A DNA stretch of 64,000 bases from Candidatus Zixiibacteriota bacterium (GTDB taxonomy: Bacteria > Zixibacteria > MSB-5A5 > GN15 > JACZUZ01), in contig JAJRPM010000007.1 of assembly GCA_024280775.1 (NCBI GenBank), positions 62,001 through 126,000 on the forward strand, given 5' to 3'. The first letter of the stretch is position 1, and every line of letters starts with the position of its first letter. The notes below the pieces were generated by a model. The model was not told where the DNA came from, did no database searches, and saw only the letters and a program-made list of their open reading frames with translations. The position numbers and the translations under genes are program-made. This document shows positions 1 to 7,394 of the stretch, piece after piece.

Positions 1-881
1 TCTGTGCGCAAAGACTGCTGATCCAGGATACGCATCACGACCTTCTCACCAAAAATAGTCGGCAACACGGAGACACGCAGGTCAATAGGACGACCACCGA
101 TCTTAATCTTGATTCGTCCATCCTGCGGCAATCGGCGCTCAGAGATATCCAGGTCTGCCATAATCTTGATTCGCGAAATCAATGCCGCGCGATACTTGAA
201 TGGTAGCGGATCCATTTCGTGCAGGTCACCGTCAATACGATAGCGCACACGCAAACGACGTTCATAATTCTCTATGTGAATATCCGAGGCGCCCTTACGC
301 ACTGCCTCGGTAATGATGGAGTCTACCAGCTTAACAAGTGGCTTATCCTGAATGGCAGAGAGCAGTTCAGATTCGCTGGGCCCCTGATCATCTTCGACCA
401 ACTCAATGTCAGGGTCGTCCTCCATGCCCTTAATAGCCTCGGCAAACGAGGAAGCGTCGGCATAGAAGGTGTCAATTGCTTTGGTAATTGCTTCTTCGGG
501 AGAGATTACCGGCTGGATATTACAACCGGTGATGAATTTCACCGCATCCAGCACATAGATGTTGTTAGGGTCAGAAATCGCAACGATGAGATTGCGGCCA
601 ATACGAGAAACAGCTATGACATTAAACTTGCGAGCGATATCAAGAGGGATGAGACGCACAATTTCGGGATTCAACTCAACATCCGAAAGACGAAGAGCGC
701 CCATATTGAGCTGTTTGCCTACAAAGCGATATACATCATCAACAGACTCAACGGCCCCGCAATCAACAAGTCCCTGCTCAAACTTCCCTTTGCCGGATTC
801 AGCAAAGGAGCTCGCCCTGTCATACTGCTCTTGTGTAATTCTGCCGGCTTCGACCAGCAATGTCCCGAGATCTGTCTTCAT
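1..881 (-). CDS. pilB: PilB/GspE-type secretion or pilus ATPase, 3' part cut off by window edge
   Basis: The first 293 residues of a type II secretion/type IV pilus assembly ATPase, read on the minus strand from an ATG at 881. Residues about 1-160 form the N-terminal T2SSE_N (MshEN-like) domain seen in PilB and GspE. The hexameric ATPase domain then begins with the typical KASD-like segment (KGASDIHIE, near residue 202) and RLPQDGRI, followed by the start of the region leading to the Walker A loop. Walker A, Asp box and Walker B lie beyond the left edge. The family powers pilus extension or pseudopilus assembly at the inner membrane. The roadblock/MglA-like genes directly upstream on the same strand make a pilus-motility role more likely than secretion. 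PilB versus GspE cannot be settled from this part. No good Shine-Dalgarno is seen before the ATG. Confidence 0.88.
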   Translation of the reverse strand, partial: MKTDLGTLLVEAGRITQEQYDRASSFAESGKGKFEQGLVDCGAVESVDDVYRFVGKQLNMGALRLSDVELNPEIVRLIPLDIARKFNVIAVSRIGRNLIVAISDPNNIYVLDAVKFITGCNIQPVISPEEAITKAIDTFYADASSFAEAIKGMEDDPDIELVEDDQGPSESELLSAIQDKPLVKLVDSIITEAVRKGASDIHIENYERRLRVRYRIDGDLHEMDPLPFKYRAALISRIKIMADLDISERRLPQDGRIKIKIGGRPIDLRVSVLPTIFGEKVVMRILDQQSLRT

Positions 882-1021
882 TATATTAGCAAATGACCAC
901 TTGCCATATTCTCTTGTTTAACCAATGATGAAATACTTCTTAACAAAATAAGACCGGGCGCTCCAAGCCAATATTTTAGCTTCTTCCCCGGACTACTCAA
1001 CCACACAAATCGAAAACAGAA

Positions 1022-1510
1022 TTATTCACGGAAAATATCATCAAGACGCTCTTCAGCCGAAGCGGCAAACCCTTCTTCGAGCCCGGTCTCGCCAGCCTCT
1101 TCGGAAGTCCCTACATCGTTGATGATTTTCGTCAATTCCTGCGCAACCTCTTTTGAATACAAACGAACCATGCCGATAGTAGTGCGATCATCAAAAATGA
1201 TTGCTAGAATAGCGCGATCACCAATCAACGACATGTGAATGTGGTCTTTCTTCCCCTGATGAAACAACACCGAAAACTCATGTTCACCAACCAAGCGAGC
1301 AATCTCCTTAGTAGATGCGAATGAACCCGCCAGCAATGCAGAGAGAGCGGTCGTATCTAAGGAATGTGTGAACCCTTGCTTGGTTATCAAATGTCCATCC
1401 TTGTCAACCAGCAGTGCGCACTTTGCTTCAGAGCCCTTGAGCGTTTTGCTCAACAGAGCCTCAATCTTAATTACATCTTCTTCATAAATTATCATATCCT
1501 GATCTGACAT
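1022..1510 (-). CDS. Roadblock/LC7-domain protein, 162 aa
   Basis: A 162-residue protein with a roadblock/LC7 fold over residues about 12-125: helix, then the strand pair around CALLVDKDGHLITKQG, a central helix and the final strands (FSVLFHQG, AILAIIFDD). Roadblock proteins of the MglB type act on Ras-like GTPases as GTPase-activating or scaffold proteins. An acidic C-terminal tail of about 35 residues follows. The ATG is preceded by a strong GGAGGA ribosome-binding site 3 bases upstream of the CAT-ATG junction. The neighbour upstream (13 bases away) is the MglA-like GTPase, so this is the best candidate for its MglB-type partner. The exact function is inferred from fold and neighbourhood. 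Confidence 0.85.
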   Translation of the reverse strand: MSDQDMIIYEEDVIKIEALLSKTLKGSEAKCALLVDKDGHLITKQGFTHSLDTTALSALLAGSFASTKEIARLVGEHEFSVLFHQGKKDHIHMSLIGDRAILAIIFDDRTTIGMVRLYSKEVAQELTKIINDVGTSEEAGETGLEEGFAASAEERLDDIFRE

Positions 1511-1522
1511 ATGTCCTCCGTC

Positions 1523-2746
1523 CTACTTGCGGCCAAATAATCTGCGGAAAAATCCGGGCTTTTTCTGTTTCGGTTTAGGCGGCGCCTGTTCGAGCGGGTC
1601 GTGTCCGACCATACCCGGCTGGTTAGTCGCTTCCTGCTTCTCAGCGGACAACTCCCGGACTGAGTCCATATTTTCGGTGTTGCTAATAACTTCAACCGGG
1701 CCGGTCTGCGCCCCGATGTCTTTGGCCTCACTCTTGACACCGATTTCCCCTGTTGGAGCGGTATCATTGTGCGCCGTCACAGCGTCTTCAGCGTGACCAG
1801 AAACTTGCGCAACCGGAGCTGTCACCGGGCCGGAGCCTATTGACGAATGACGCGCTCTGCCAGAAGATGACCGCGGTGCGCCAAAGAGGCCACCTCCGCC
1901 TGACCCACCGGCGCTCTTTACCAGCGGAGGCGTTACATTTGGTGTCTCCATTGTAGAGACCGCAGTGGCCCCCGCTCCAGTTTTGTTCAGCCCCCCTTGT
2001 GGCGCCCCACTGCCATGTGAGGCGGCAAGCAACGGCTCCGGTGCAGGTGAGATTGTCTGTTGTACACCTTGAGCGCCAACCGGTGAAGCGGCTATTGCGC
2101 TCTCAGGCTTTGCTTCAACACTTGCAGGCTTTGGTGATGCGGGCTTGGCTTTAGCGCTGGTTCCACCTTTTTTCGCCTTCTCAAGCACAAGCTTCATTAT
2201 GGCTTTCAGCGTATCAAAGACACCGACACCGTCAACTGCCGCGGCAGTATGACTCGGCCAATTGTGTACATTTAGCTTGGTGTCCAGTTCTTCCTGAGAA
2301 AGCGCCGTAGGCAGGTCACTCTTGTTGTACTGAATCACTATAGGCAATTCGTTTACATCATACCCATACTCTTCCAAATTCTCCTTCAAATTGGACAACG
2401 ACTCCATGTTGTCATCATGTTTGTCCGCCTGAGCGTCAGCAACGAAAACAACACCGTCAACGCCCCTGAGAACTAGCCTCCTGGTAGCGTTGTAGTAAAC
2501 CTGTCCCGGCACAGTATAGAGCTGGAACTTTGCGGCAAATCCATTGATTGAGCCAATGTTAATTGGCAGGAAGTCGAAGTACAAAGTACGGTCAGCTTCA
2601 GTCGCCAAAGAGATTAGCTTGCCGCGAGTGTTTTGCGGCACTTTCTGATGCACCACCTGCAAGTTAGTGGTCTTTCCTGACAACCCCGGGCCGTAATAGA
2701 CAATCTTGCAGCAGACTTCCCTGGTTGCGTAATTTATAGATACCAT
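1523..2746 (-). CDS. MglA-like small Ras-family GTPase with long Pro/Ala-rich tail, 407 aa
   Basis: Residues about 1-195 are a small GTPase of the MglA family. The P-loop is GPGLSGKTT (residues about 19-27), the G3 region reads TVPGQ (the MglA-type version of DxxG), and the base-specificity motif is NKSD. MglA controls polarity of gliding and pilus motors. Residues about 196-395 are a low-complexity Ala/Pro/Ser/Gly-rich extension absent from classical MglA (about 195 residues). The C-terminus is a basic, aromatic patch, KKPGFFRRLFGRK, that looks like a membrane- or partner-binding peptide. It lies between two roadblock genes in the same orientation, a typical GTPase/GAP arrangement. Tail function is unknown. 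Confidence 0.9.
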   Translation of the reverse strand: MVSINYATREVCCKIVYYGPGLSGKTTNLQVVHQKVPQNTRGKLISLATEADRTLYFDFLPINIGSINGFAAKFQLYTVPGQVYYNATRRLVLRGVDGVVFVADAQADKHDDNMESLSNLKENLEEYGYDVNELPIVIQYNKSDLPTALSQEELDTKLNVHNWPSHTAAAVDGVGVFDTLKAIMKLVLEKAKKGGTSAKAKPASPKPASVEAKPESAIAASPVGAQGVQQTISPAPEPLLAASHGSGAPQGGLNKTGAGATAVSTMETPNVTPPLVKSAGGSGGGGLFGAPRSSSGRARHSSIGSGPVTAPVAQVSGHAEDAVTAHNDTAPTGEIGVKSEAKDIGAQTGPVEVISNTENMDSVRELSAEKQEATNQPGMVGHDPLEQAPPKPKQKKPGFFRRLFGRK

Positions 2747-2838
2747 TGTGTAGTTGCCTTAGTCAGTTGTTCTTACTCTTGCTCATTAAAGCCTGCTCTT
2801 CAAAGCTTGCTCTCGATAGCTCGCTTCACAAAAAACAG

Positions 2839-3180
2839 CTAGACTGCCACCGCGATTTTTCCAGCCGCATTCTTCATTTCCAGCCGAATCAACCCCATGT
2901 TGACCTCCGGTTCGGTGGTGACAACAAGTATTCCAATGCCAACCTCAGCGAGGAAGAGCTTGCCATACTGCGCCTCAACTGTAACCTCAGTCAAAGGTGT
3001 GGCATTCAAACGGTCAAGAGACTTGCGGATGTTCGCAGAAATAGAAGCCGCCAAAGCTCCAACTGTTTCTTCTTCAACCGACTCATCAAGATCCGAGGCA
3101 ATGACGATTCCGTCTTCACCAACTATCATTGACCCGGTGACTCCACTGGTCTTATTCAATTCACTCAGAGCTGCGTACAT
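2839..3180 (-). CDS. Roadblock/LC7-domain protein (MglB-like), 113 aa
   Basis: A single-domain roadblock/LC7 protein whose first strand pair contains GSMIVGEDGIVIASD and whose last strands contain KLFLAEVGIGILVVTT. Its size and domain content match MglB, the GTPase-activating partner of MglA. The ATG at 3180 is chosen over an upstream start because a GGAGGG ribosome-binding site sits 5 bases before it. The 20-base overlap with the end of the upstream gene (which stops at 3161) suggests translational coupling. It is the second roadblock gene flanking the MglA-like GTPase, so two different roadblock partners, or a heterodimer, are possible. Confidence 0.87.
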   Translation of the reverse strand: MYAALSELNKTSGVTGSMIVGEDGIVIASDLDESVEEETVGALAASISANIRKSLDRLNATPLTEVTVEAQYGKLFLAEVGIGILVVTTEPEVNMGLIRLEMKNAAGKIAVAV

Positions 3181-4234
3181 TATTTCCCTCCATGCCCACG
3201 AACAGTGTCTCACTGTATCGAGCGGATATATATTTACCAATTATATCACTTGCCTGCGATACACGCACCCCAAGCAAGTCATCATCATGTATTTCAGAAA
3301 CTACAAAGAGAATCAACCTGCCAACGAGCCGACATTCAACTCTCAAATCGTTGTAATGCAACTCCACCCTATGTGGGCCAGATTGCTGGAAACGCTCCAA
3401 TATCCAGGAATTCTCTTCAACAAGAGACAAGGCAAAAGGCGACCAGTCCTCGCTAACGAATCCGGTGCGAGAAAAAGATGCAACTTCGAGCCCATCCAAA
3501 TCAACAATCGCGGCAACCTTCACCGAAGCGTCCTCGGCCAAGTAATTGACAGCCCTTTCAAATCCATTTCCAGAATAGCTCACAGCCCCCGGAGCGTTTC
3601 TTTCTCTATCAGAGTCAGCGCCAAATGCGAATTCACCTTCTTGAGGAACGCCCTGCCCGAGAGAACTTCGAGCATTGCTACCCATTGCGTCCGTACCTGC
3701 GTCCGTGCCTGCGCTAGTTTGTTCTCCGCTGGTAAACGTGAGATCACTTGCCATCATCGCCGGAGCGCTATCTTGCATCGAAGAATGCATTGACGCCACA
3801 TTTTCATCTTCAGCGGCGTTATCAAGTCTATCAATTAACCACTTCACAAAAGACATCACCACAAACGGACTGCACAAAATAAACGTTAAGTATCCCGGCC
3901 AATAGCCATAGAACCCCTCACGCATTGCATCACCGAGGACAACACCTCCCGGCGCGAATATCATAAAACCGAAAAGCGCCGCCAGGATAAAGCGATACAA
4001 CCCGGCCATAAAGGCCCCAAGCAAAGTGGCCTTCAATCCCACACCGGAATTGAATACTGAGAAGACTATCACATAGTAAAGAGCCTCAAGAATAAGAAGT
4101 GTCGAAAATGAAAACGACAAAGTCATACCAAAAGTGTGCGGGAAAACTATCAATGGCCCAAGAACCGCCACCAACGTGAAAACCACTATCTGCATGACTT
4201 CACTGGAACCGAATGTGCTTTGCTTATATTTCAC
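3161..4234 (-). CDS. Membrane-anchored roadblock-like protein, 357 aa
   Basis: The N-terminal 135 residues hold about four hydrophobic helices (for example VVFTLVAVLGPLIVF and LILEALYYVIVFSVF), with small loops. A Ser/Gly/Asp-rich linker of about 80 residues follows, and the last 125 residues read as a roadblock-like domain (AAIVDLDGLEVASFSR, later GRLILFVVSEI). The start is a GTG at 4234; an AAGGAG ribosome-binding site overlaps the end of the preceding gene. The architecture would place a roadblock domain on the cytoplasmic face of the inner membrane, where it could dock the neighbouring GTPase. The domain call is by fold pattern and residue spacing only; I know of no named family for the whole protein. 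Confidence 0.7.
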   Translation of the reverse strand: MKYKQSTFGSSEVMQIVVFTLVAVLGPLIVFPHTFGMTLSFSFSTLLILEALYYVIVFSVFNSGVGLKATLLGAFMAGLYRFILAALFGFMIFAPGGVVLGDAMREGFYGYWPGYLTFILCSPFVVMSFVKWLIDRLDNAAEDENVASMHSSMQDSAPAMMASDLTFTSGEQTSAGTDAGTDAMGSNARSSLGQGVPQEGEFAFGADSDRERNAPGAVSYSGNGFERAVNYLAEDASVKVAAIVDLDGLEVASFSRTGFVSEDWSPFALSLVEENSWILERFQQSGPHRVELHYNDLRVECRLVGRLILFVVSEIHDDDLLGVRVSQASDIIGKYISARYSETLFVGMEGNNVRSSE

Positions 4235-4237
4235 GCA

Positions 4238-5182
4238 TTAAACTCCTTTTGCCGAGGAATCACGTCGCGGATTGCCTTCGTACGATTTCCAGATTTGATT
4301 GAGATTGGCTCGCAGGCGATTGGTACTTGTGCCTGAATCTGCAAAGAAGACAAAATGTTCATCTTCCCCGACTAAGAAATACATCTTTACGTCTTTGGAT
4401 TCTACTAAAACTGTTTGGCAGGCGCCAAAAGCTACCCTATCAAGGGTGGCGCTGACACAACGGAACGCCTCAAAGGCCGCTGAGCTATACTCATCCTCAA
4501 GCTCCTTGTCCTTCCAGCGTGATTCAAAGACACCGCCCTCGCTGTCCTGACGTAAAGAGCCAAAGACTCCCTCAAGCGCCACTCCCTTATCAAGCACATC
4601 TACCACAGAGAGCATCAATGTCTTTGAGATAGTTTTTGGCGCATCAGACTCCACACCCTCGCCAGAACCTTTGACCGGTTTGGCTCCCATAGGCGGACTC
4701 TTCTTTTTAGTCGGAACGCCAATCGGCTCGACACCACCTGGAAATTTTATGCCTCTGGGATGTCGATCGACTGGTTTTAGCGACTCAAGAAGTTTTTGTA
4801 ATTGCGTGTTATCGGGATTCTTCTTCTGCAGTTTCCGTATCTGCCGCTCGGCTTGTTCAAGCTCACCTTTGGAGATTAGAATCTCACAACGCAGTAATTC
4901 AATCGCGTGAACATTACCACCCTGTTTGGACGCCTTCTCAATCTCAGTTTCCGCCCAATCGTGTAGCCCCTTATCGAGATTTATCTTGGCCATAACCACA
5001 TGAGCAGAGCCGTATGTCGGGTGGCTCTTAAGCCCTTTCTGACATACCTGAAACGCCTTGTCTAAGTCTCCCTTGCGACGATGCGCCTCGGCTAACGCGG
5101 CAAAAATCTGCGAGCCCGGATTGGAGCTGAGGATGCCCTCACACTTGGAGATGCGCTCATCTATTTCTTGATGGTCAATCAT
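4238..5182 (-). CDS. TPR protein with C-terminal roadblock-like domain, 314 aa
   Basis: About three tetratricopeptide repeats occupy residues 20-125 (helix pairs such as QIFAALAEAHRRKGDLDKAF), followed by a Lys/Pro-rich linker and a C-terminal domain of about 110 residues with roadblock-like strand order (LEGVFGSLRQ, then VKMYFLVGEDEHFVFFAD). TPRs usually bind proteins, so this may recruit partners to the MglA-like GTPase system. The ATG at 5182 is preferred; a TTG at 5215 would add 11 residues. Its stop is 4 bases from the GTG of the membrane-anchored roadblock gene, whose ribosome-binding site it contains, so the two are co-translated. Function is inferred. Confidence 0.7.
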   Translation of the reverse strand: MIDHQEIDERISKCEGILSSNPGSQIFAALAEAHRRKGDLDKAFQVCQKGLKSHPTYGSAHVVMAKINLDKGLHDWAETEIEKASKQGGNVHAIELLRCEILISKGELEQAERQIRKLQKKNPDNTQLQKLLESLKPVDRHPRGIKFPGGVEPIGVPTKKKSPPMGAKPVKGSGEGVESDAPKTISKTLMLSVVDVLDKGVALEGVFGSLRQDSEGGVFESRWKDKELEDEYSSAAFEAFRCVSATLDRVAFGACQTVLVESKDVKMYFLVGEDEHFVFFADSGTSTNRLRANLNQIWKSYEGNPRRDSSAKGV

Positions 5183-5324
5183 TTCTACTTTCGCGAATAC
5201 CCCTGCTTTGAACAATAGGCCTATCGGGGCTAACTAATCACCACCGAATGTCTTAAGTCAACCAAATACTGAGGTCAACACCACTAAAAATCCAAATACC
5301 CAAAAATCTAATCTTAATTCGGTC

Positions 5325-5762
5325 TTAGCTCAATGCTCGCCTTGCTTTAATCACGCCAAGCAAGAGCAGACCTGCCATCGCGGTAAAAATCACAGGTCGG
5401 AGTAATTCCGGAGCCTGAAAGTAGCCTGCGATGTTCGCCAGTTGGAATAATTGGGCGATTACCAGGCATATTAGGGCGATTACGAAGAACTGCCAGCTCT
5501 TTGCCAGCAGACCGCCCTTTACTGTGCTATACACTCGGATAGCCCCTATCAGAGCCGCCACGGAAACTATCAAGATTGCCCCATCGAAGAGCGAAGGAAC
5601 CGCAAGCAATAGAGCGAGCTCTGCGGCATGCGCAGTCGAAGGAAACCCTATCGTCAGAATCAATCCGAGGAAAGCTCCAACTGTTGCGAGTAAGTTGTTG
5701 GAGTTCCAGGTAGTAACTCGTCTCACAGAAACTCTCTTGGAAAACAATTGTGTCAAAAACAT
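5325..5762 (-). CDS. Small membrane protein of unknown function, 145 aa
   Basis: A short protein with about four hydrophobic segments: LLATVGAFLGLILTIGFP, a long stretch LILIVSVAALIGAI-like, FFVIALICLVIAQLF and VIFTAMAGLLLLGVI. I do not recognise a family. The ATG at 5762 follows a GGATAGAG sequence and lies just after the stop of the upstream DUF4388 gene (5767); a start at 5789 would overlap that gene. It belongs to the roadblock/GTPase run and is probably co-transcribed with it. It could be an inner-membrane partner of the system. Confidence 0.6.
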   Translation of the reverse strand: MFLTQLFSKRVSVRRVTTWNSNNLLATVGAFLGLILTIGFPSTAHAAELALLLAVPSLFDGAILIVSVAALIGAIRVYSTVKGGLLAKSWQFFVIALICLVIAQLFQLANIAGYFQAPELLRPVIFTAMAGLLLLGVIKARRALS

Positions 5763-5766
5763 CTCT

Positions 5767-6984
5767 CTATCCAATCGCTGATTTAACAATTCTTTCGGCC
5801 CTGTGCAATGCCGTGTAAAAATTCTCGTCTATTTGATAGCGCTTGACCAGCTCACGTCTGGCCGCAAGCGGCTCTGAAATCTCTTTTTTCACCCGGCTAA
5901 CCGCATTGCGATATTGCCGCGAACCCACGAAACGAAACACCAACTCCAATTGATCAGTCAACATAGTCTCAAGTGAGCTCATCAAAGAGTGCAACCGAAT
6001 TGGAGCCGGAATCTTCACCACTGCGGCATAGAACCTGTCAAAGGCCGGACTCCCATCTGAGCCGAATTCTATCCCCGGGAAATAGGTGGCAATACTCGCA
6101 TAATCCGGTGAACTGGCATAATTGATGAACTTGGAGCTTGGAATACTGCCCTTGCCGAAAACCTCATCGACAATCTGACGAATCTTCCAGAAACAGTTGT
6201 TGTAGAGTTGGAAAATAATGCTCAACACCACCTCTTCCTCATTCTCCATCCCGGTAACCGAAACATTCGTCGCCAAACCGGCGCCCTCGACATAGCCTCC
6301 AACAATCAGCTTGTAAAGCGCCCGATAGCTTGGAAACTCTCCAATTGGGGATAAATCAATTACCTGTGGAGTTGTGCGTTCACCGTTAATCAATGGCAAC
6401 AACCGAAATTCATCAATCGTAAAAGCCACTTCACCTGATTCACCGCCAGGCAAATTCGCCATGCGCAACAACACATCATCTTTGGGCATAACTTTTTGTA
6501 TCTCTACCCATTCATCAATACGACGAGTCCCTTCCATTATCACCGACATAGTCGGCAATTCCAATAAAAAGGGCGCATTTCTAGGAGCCTCATCCTCTTT
6601 GAAATCGAACTCACCTGCTGGCCAACTGAAGAGGTTGTAGACAATCTCCTCAATTTGCATCTTCAGACACTCAGCGACTTCATCCTGAGTAAAAACTTTC
6701 ATATCCACCAAAGTCTCACCCAACGGACGCCCGGATTGTTTGTGCAAAACAATCGCTCTCTCTAAATCATCCTTCGAGAGTCTCCCGCGCTTCAAAAGAA
6801 GCGCCCCGAGCATATCCTCAGAGTTGTTCAACGAGCTGGCGAAAATTATCACACCATCGCGAAAAGCCACTTCCTTGGAGCGATTCGCGTCAGTTATTTG
6901 CAATACTCCGGTCTTCTTGCCGGCAGAGAGCAATTGCAGAATATCTGCGAATGAAATAGTCTTAAGATTTCCAGCTAAACTCAT
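5767..6984 (-). CDS. DUF4388 (PATAN-type) regulator, 405 aa
   Basis: The first 110 residues match the DUF4388 domain: LAGNLKTISFADILQLLS, then KTGVLQI and the long helix with GALLLKRGRLS. This domain is common in deltaproteobacterial and FCB regulators near two-component and MglA genes. A wHTH-like segment around LPLINGERTTPQVID follows (residues about 200-250). The last 150 residues have no clear family. The ATG at 6984 matches the usual MSLAGNL beginning of the domain; a TTG at 7068 would add 28 polar residues. It is the first gene of the regulator run that ends at PilB, which suggests an input role. Confidence 0.75.
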   Translation of the reverse strand: MSLAGNLKTISFADILQLLSAGKKTGVLQITDANRSKEVAFRDGVIIFASSLNNSEDMLGALLLKRGRLSKDDLERAIVLHKQSGRPLGETLVDMKVFTQDEVAECLKMQIEEIVYNLFSWPAGEFDFKEDEAPRNAPFLLELPTMSVIMEGTRRIDEWVEIQKVMPKDDVLLRMANLPGGESGEVAFTIDEFRLLPLINGERTTPQVIDLSPIGEFPSYRALYKLIVGGYVEGAGLATNVSVTGMENEEEVVLSIIFQLYNNCFWKIRQIVDEVFGKGSIPSSKFINYASSPDYASIATYFPGIEFGSDGSPAFDRFYAAVVKIPAPIRLHSLMSSLETMLTDQLELVFRFVGSRQYRNAVSRVKKEISEPLAARRELVKRYQIDENFYTALHRAERIVKSAIG

Positions 6985-7157
6985 ACTAGTTTCCCGAGCC
7001 TCGTTATGGGCGCTAGCGCCCTTTGCTCTTTCAAATCGTTTCATTGACCAGTCTGTCATCAGCGACAAGGTCAGAGCAATGACACACTAAAACACATGCA
7101 CAAAAACATTAGCGAATAAAACGCGCTCCGTCTTTCCCGGCGCACTCCACACTCACA

Positions 7158-7173
7158 GGTCACACTAGTGACC
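7158..7173. promoter_or_regulatory. Inverted repeat, possible operator
   Basis: GGTCAC, a 4-base spacer (ACTA), then GTGACC. A further GGTCA half-site lies about 10 bases to the right in the same orientation as the left arm, so three related half-sites occur within 45 bases. The position, 175 bases before the DUF4388 start, would suit a transcription factor site. The factor is unknown. Confidence 0.35.
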
Positions 7174-7366
7174 ACACTTATAGGTCAACTTTTGTGTAGA
7201 TGCTCCGGCAGAAGTATCTCATTTCGTATATCGGGTAGGAGTGGCGCTATCTTAACTCATAGAGCAAAATCACTCCGAATGAGCGCTCGGGTAACAGAAT
7301 GTGGCTCATTCTGATACAGGAATGGATGAGATTTTCGGATTATTTATTCTCAGGGAAGTAAGATTC

Positions 7367-7380
7367 GCCCGAACTCGGGC
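7367..7380 (-). terminator. Weak hairpin after comEC
   Basis: A 6-bp GC-rich stem (GCCCGA/TCGGGC) starts 15 bases after the comEC stop codon on the minus strand. The T-tract is poor, so intrinsic termination is only possible, not shown. Confidence 0.3.
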
Positions 7381-7394
7381 TAGCGCCAAACAAT

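Larger units (their letters stand above)
6985..7394. other. Intergenic region with dyads, no gene
   Basis: A 410-base region upstream of the DUF4388 gene and downstream of comEC. It holds no convincing ORF. Three inverted repeats are visible: GGTCAC-ACTA-GTGACC at 7158-7173 (possible operator), CAGAATG-TGGCT-CATTCTG at 7295-7313, and GCCCGA-AC-TCGGGC at 7367-7380, the last just after the comEC stop and possibly a weak terminator. The promoter for the regulator run probably lies here, but I see no consensus box. Confidence 0.5.

Noticed and set aside
219-921. Plus-strand open frames over the PilB region
   Set aside because: They lie antisense to the well-conserved ATPase and have no ribosome-binding site; the protein compositions are unlike real genes.
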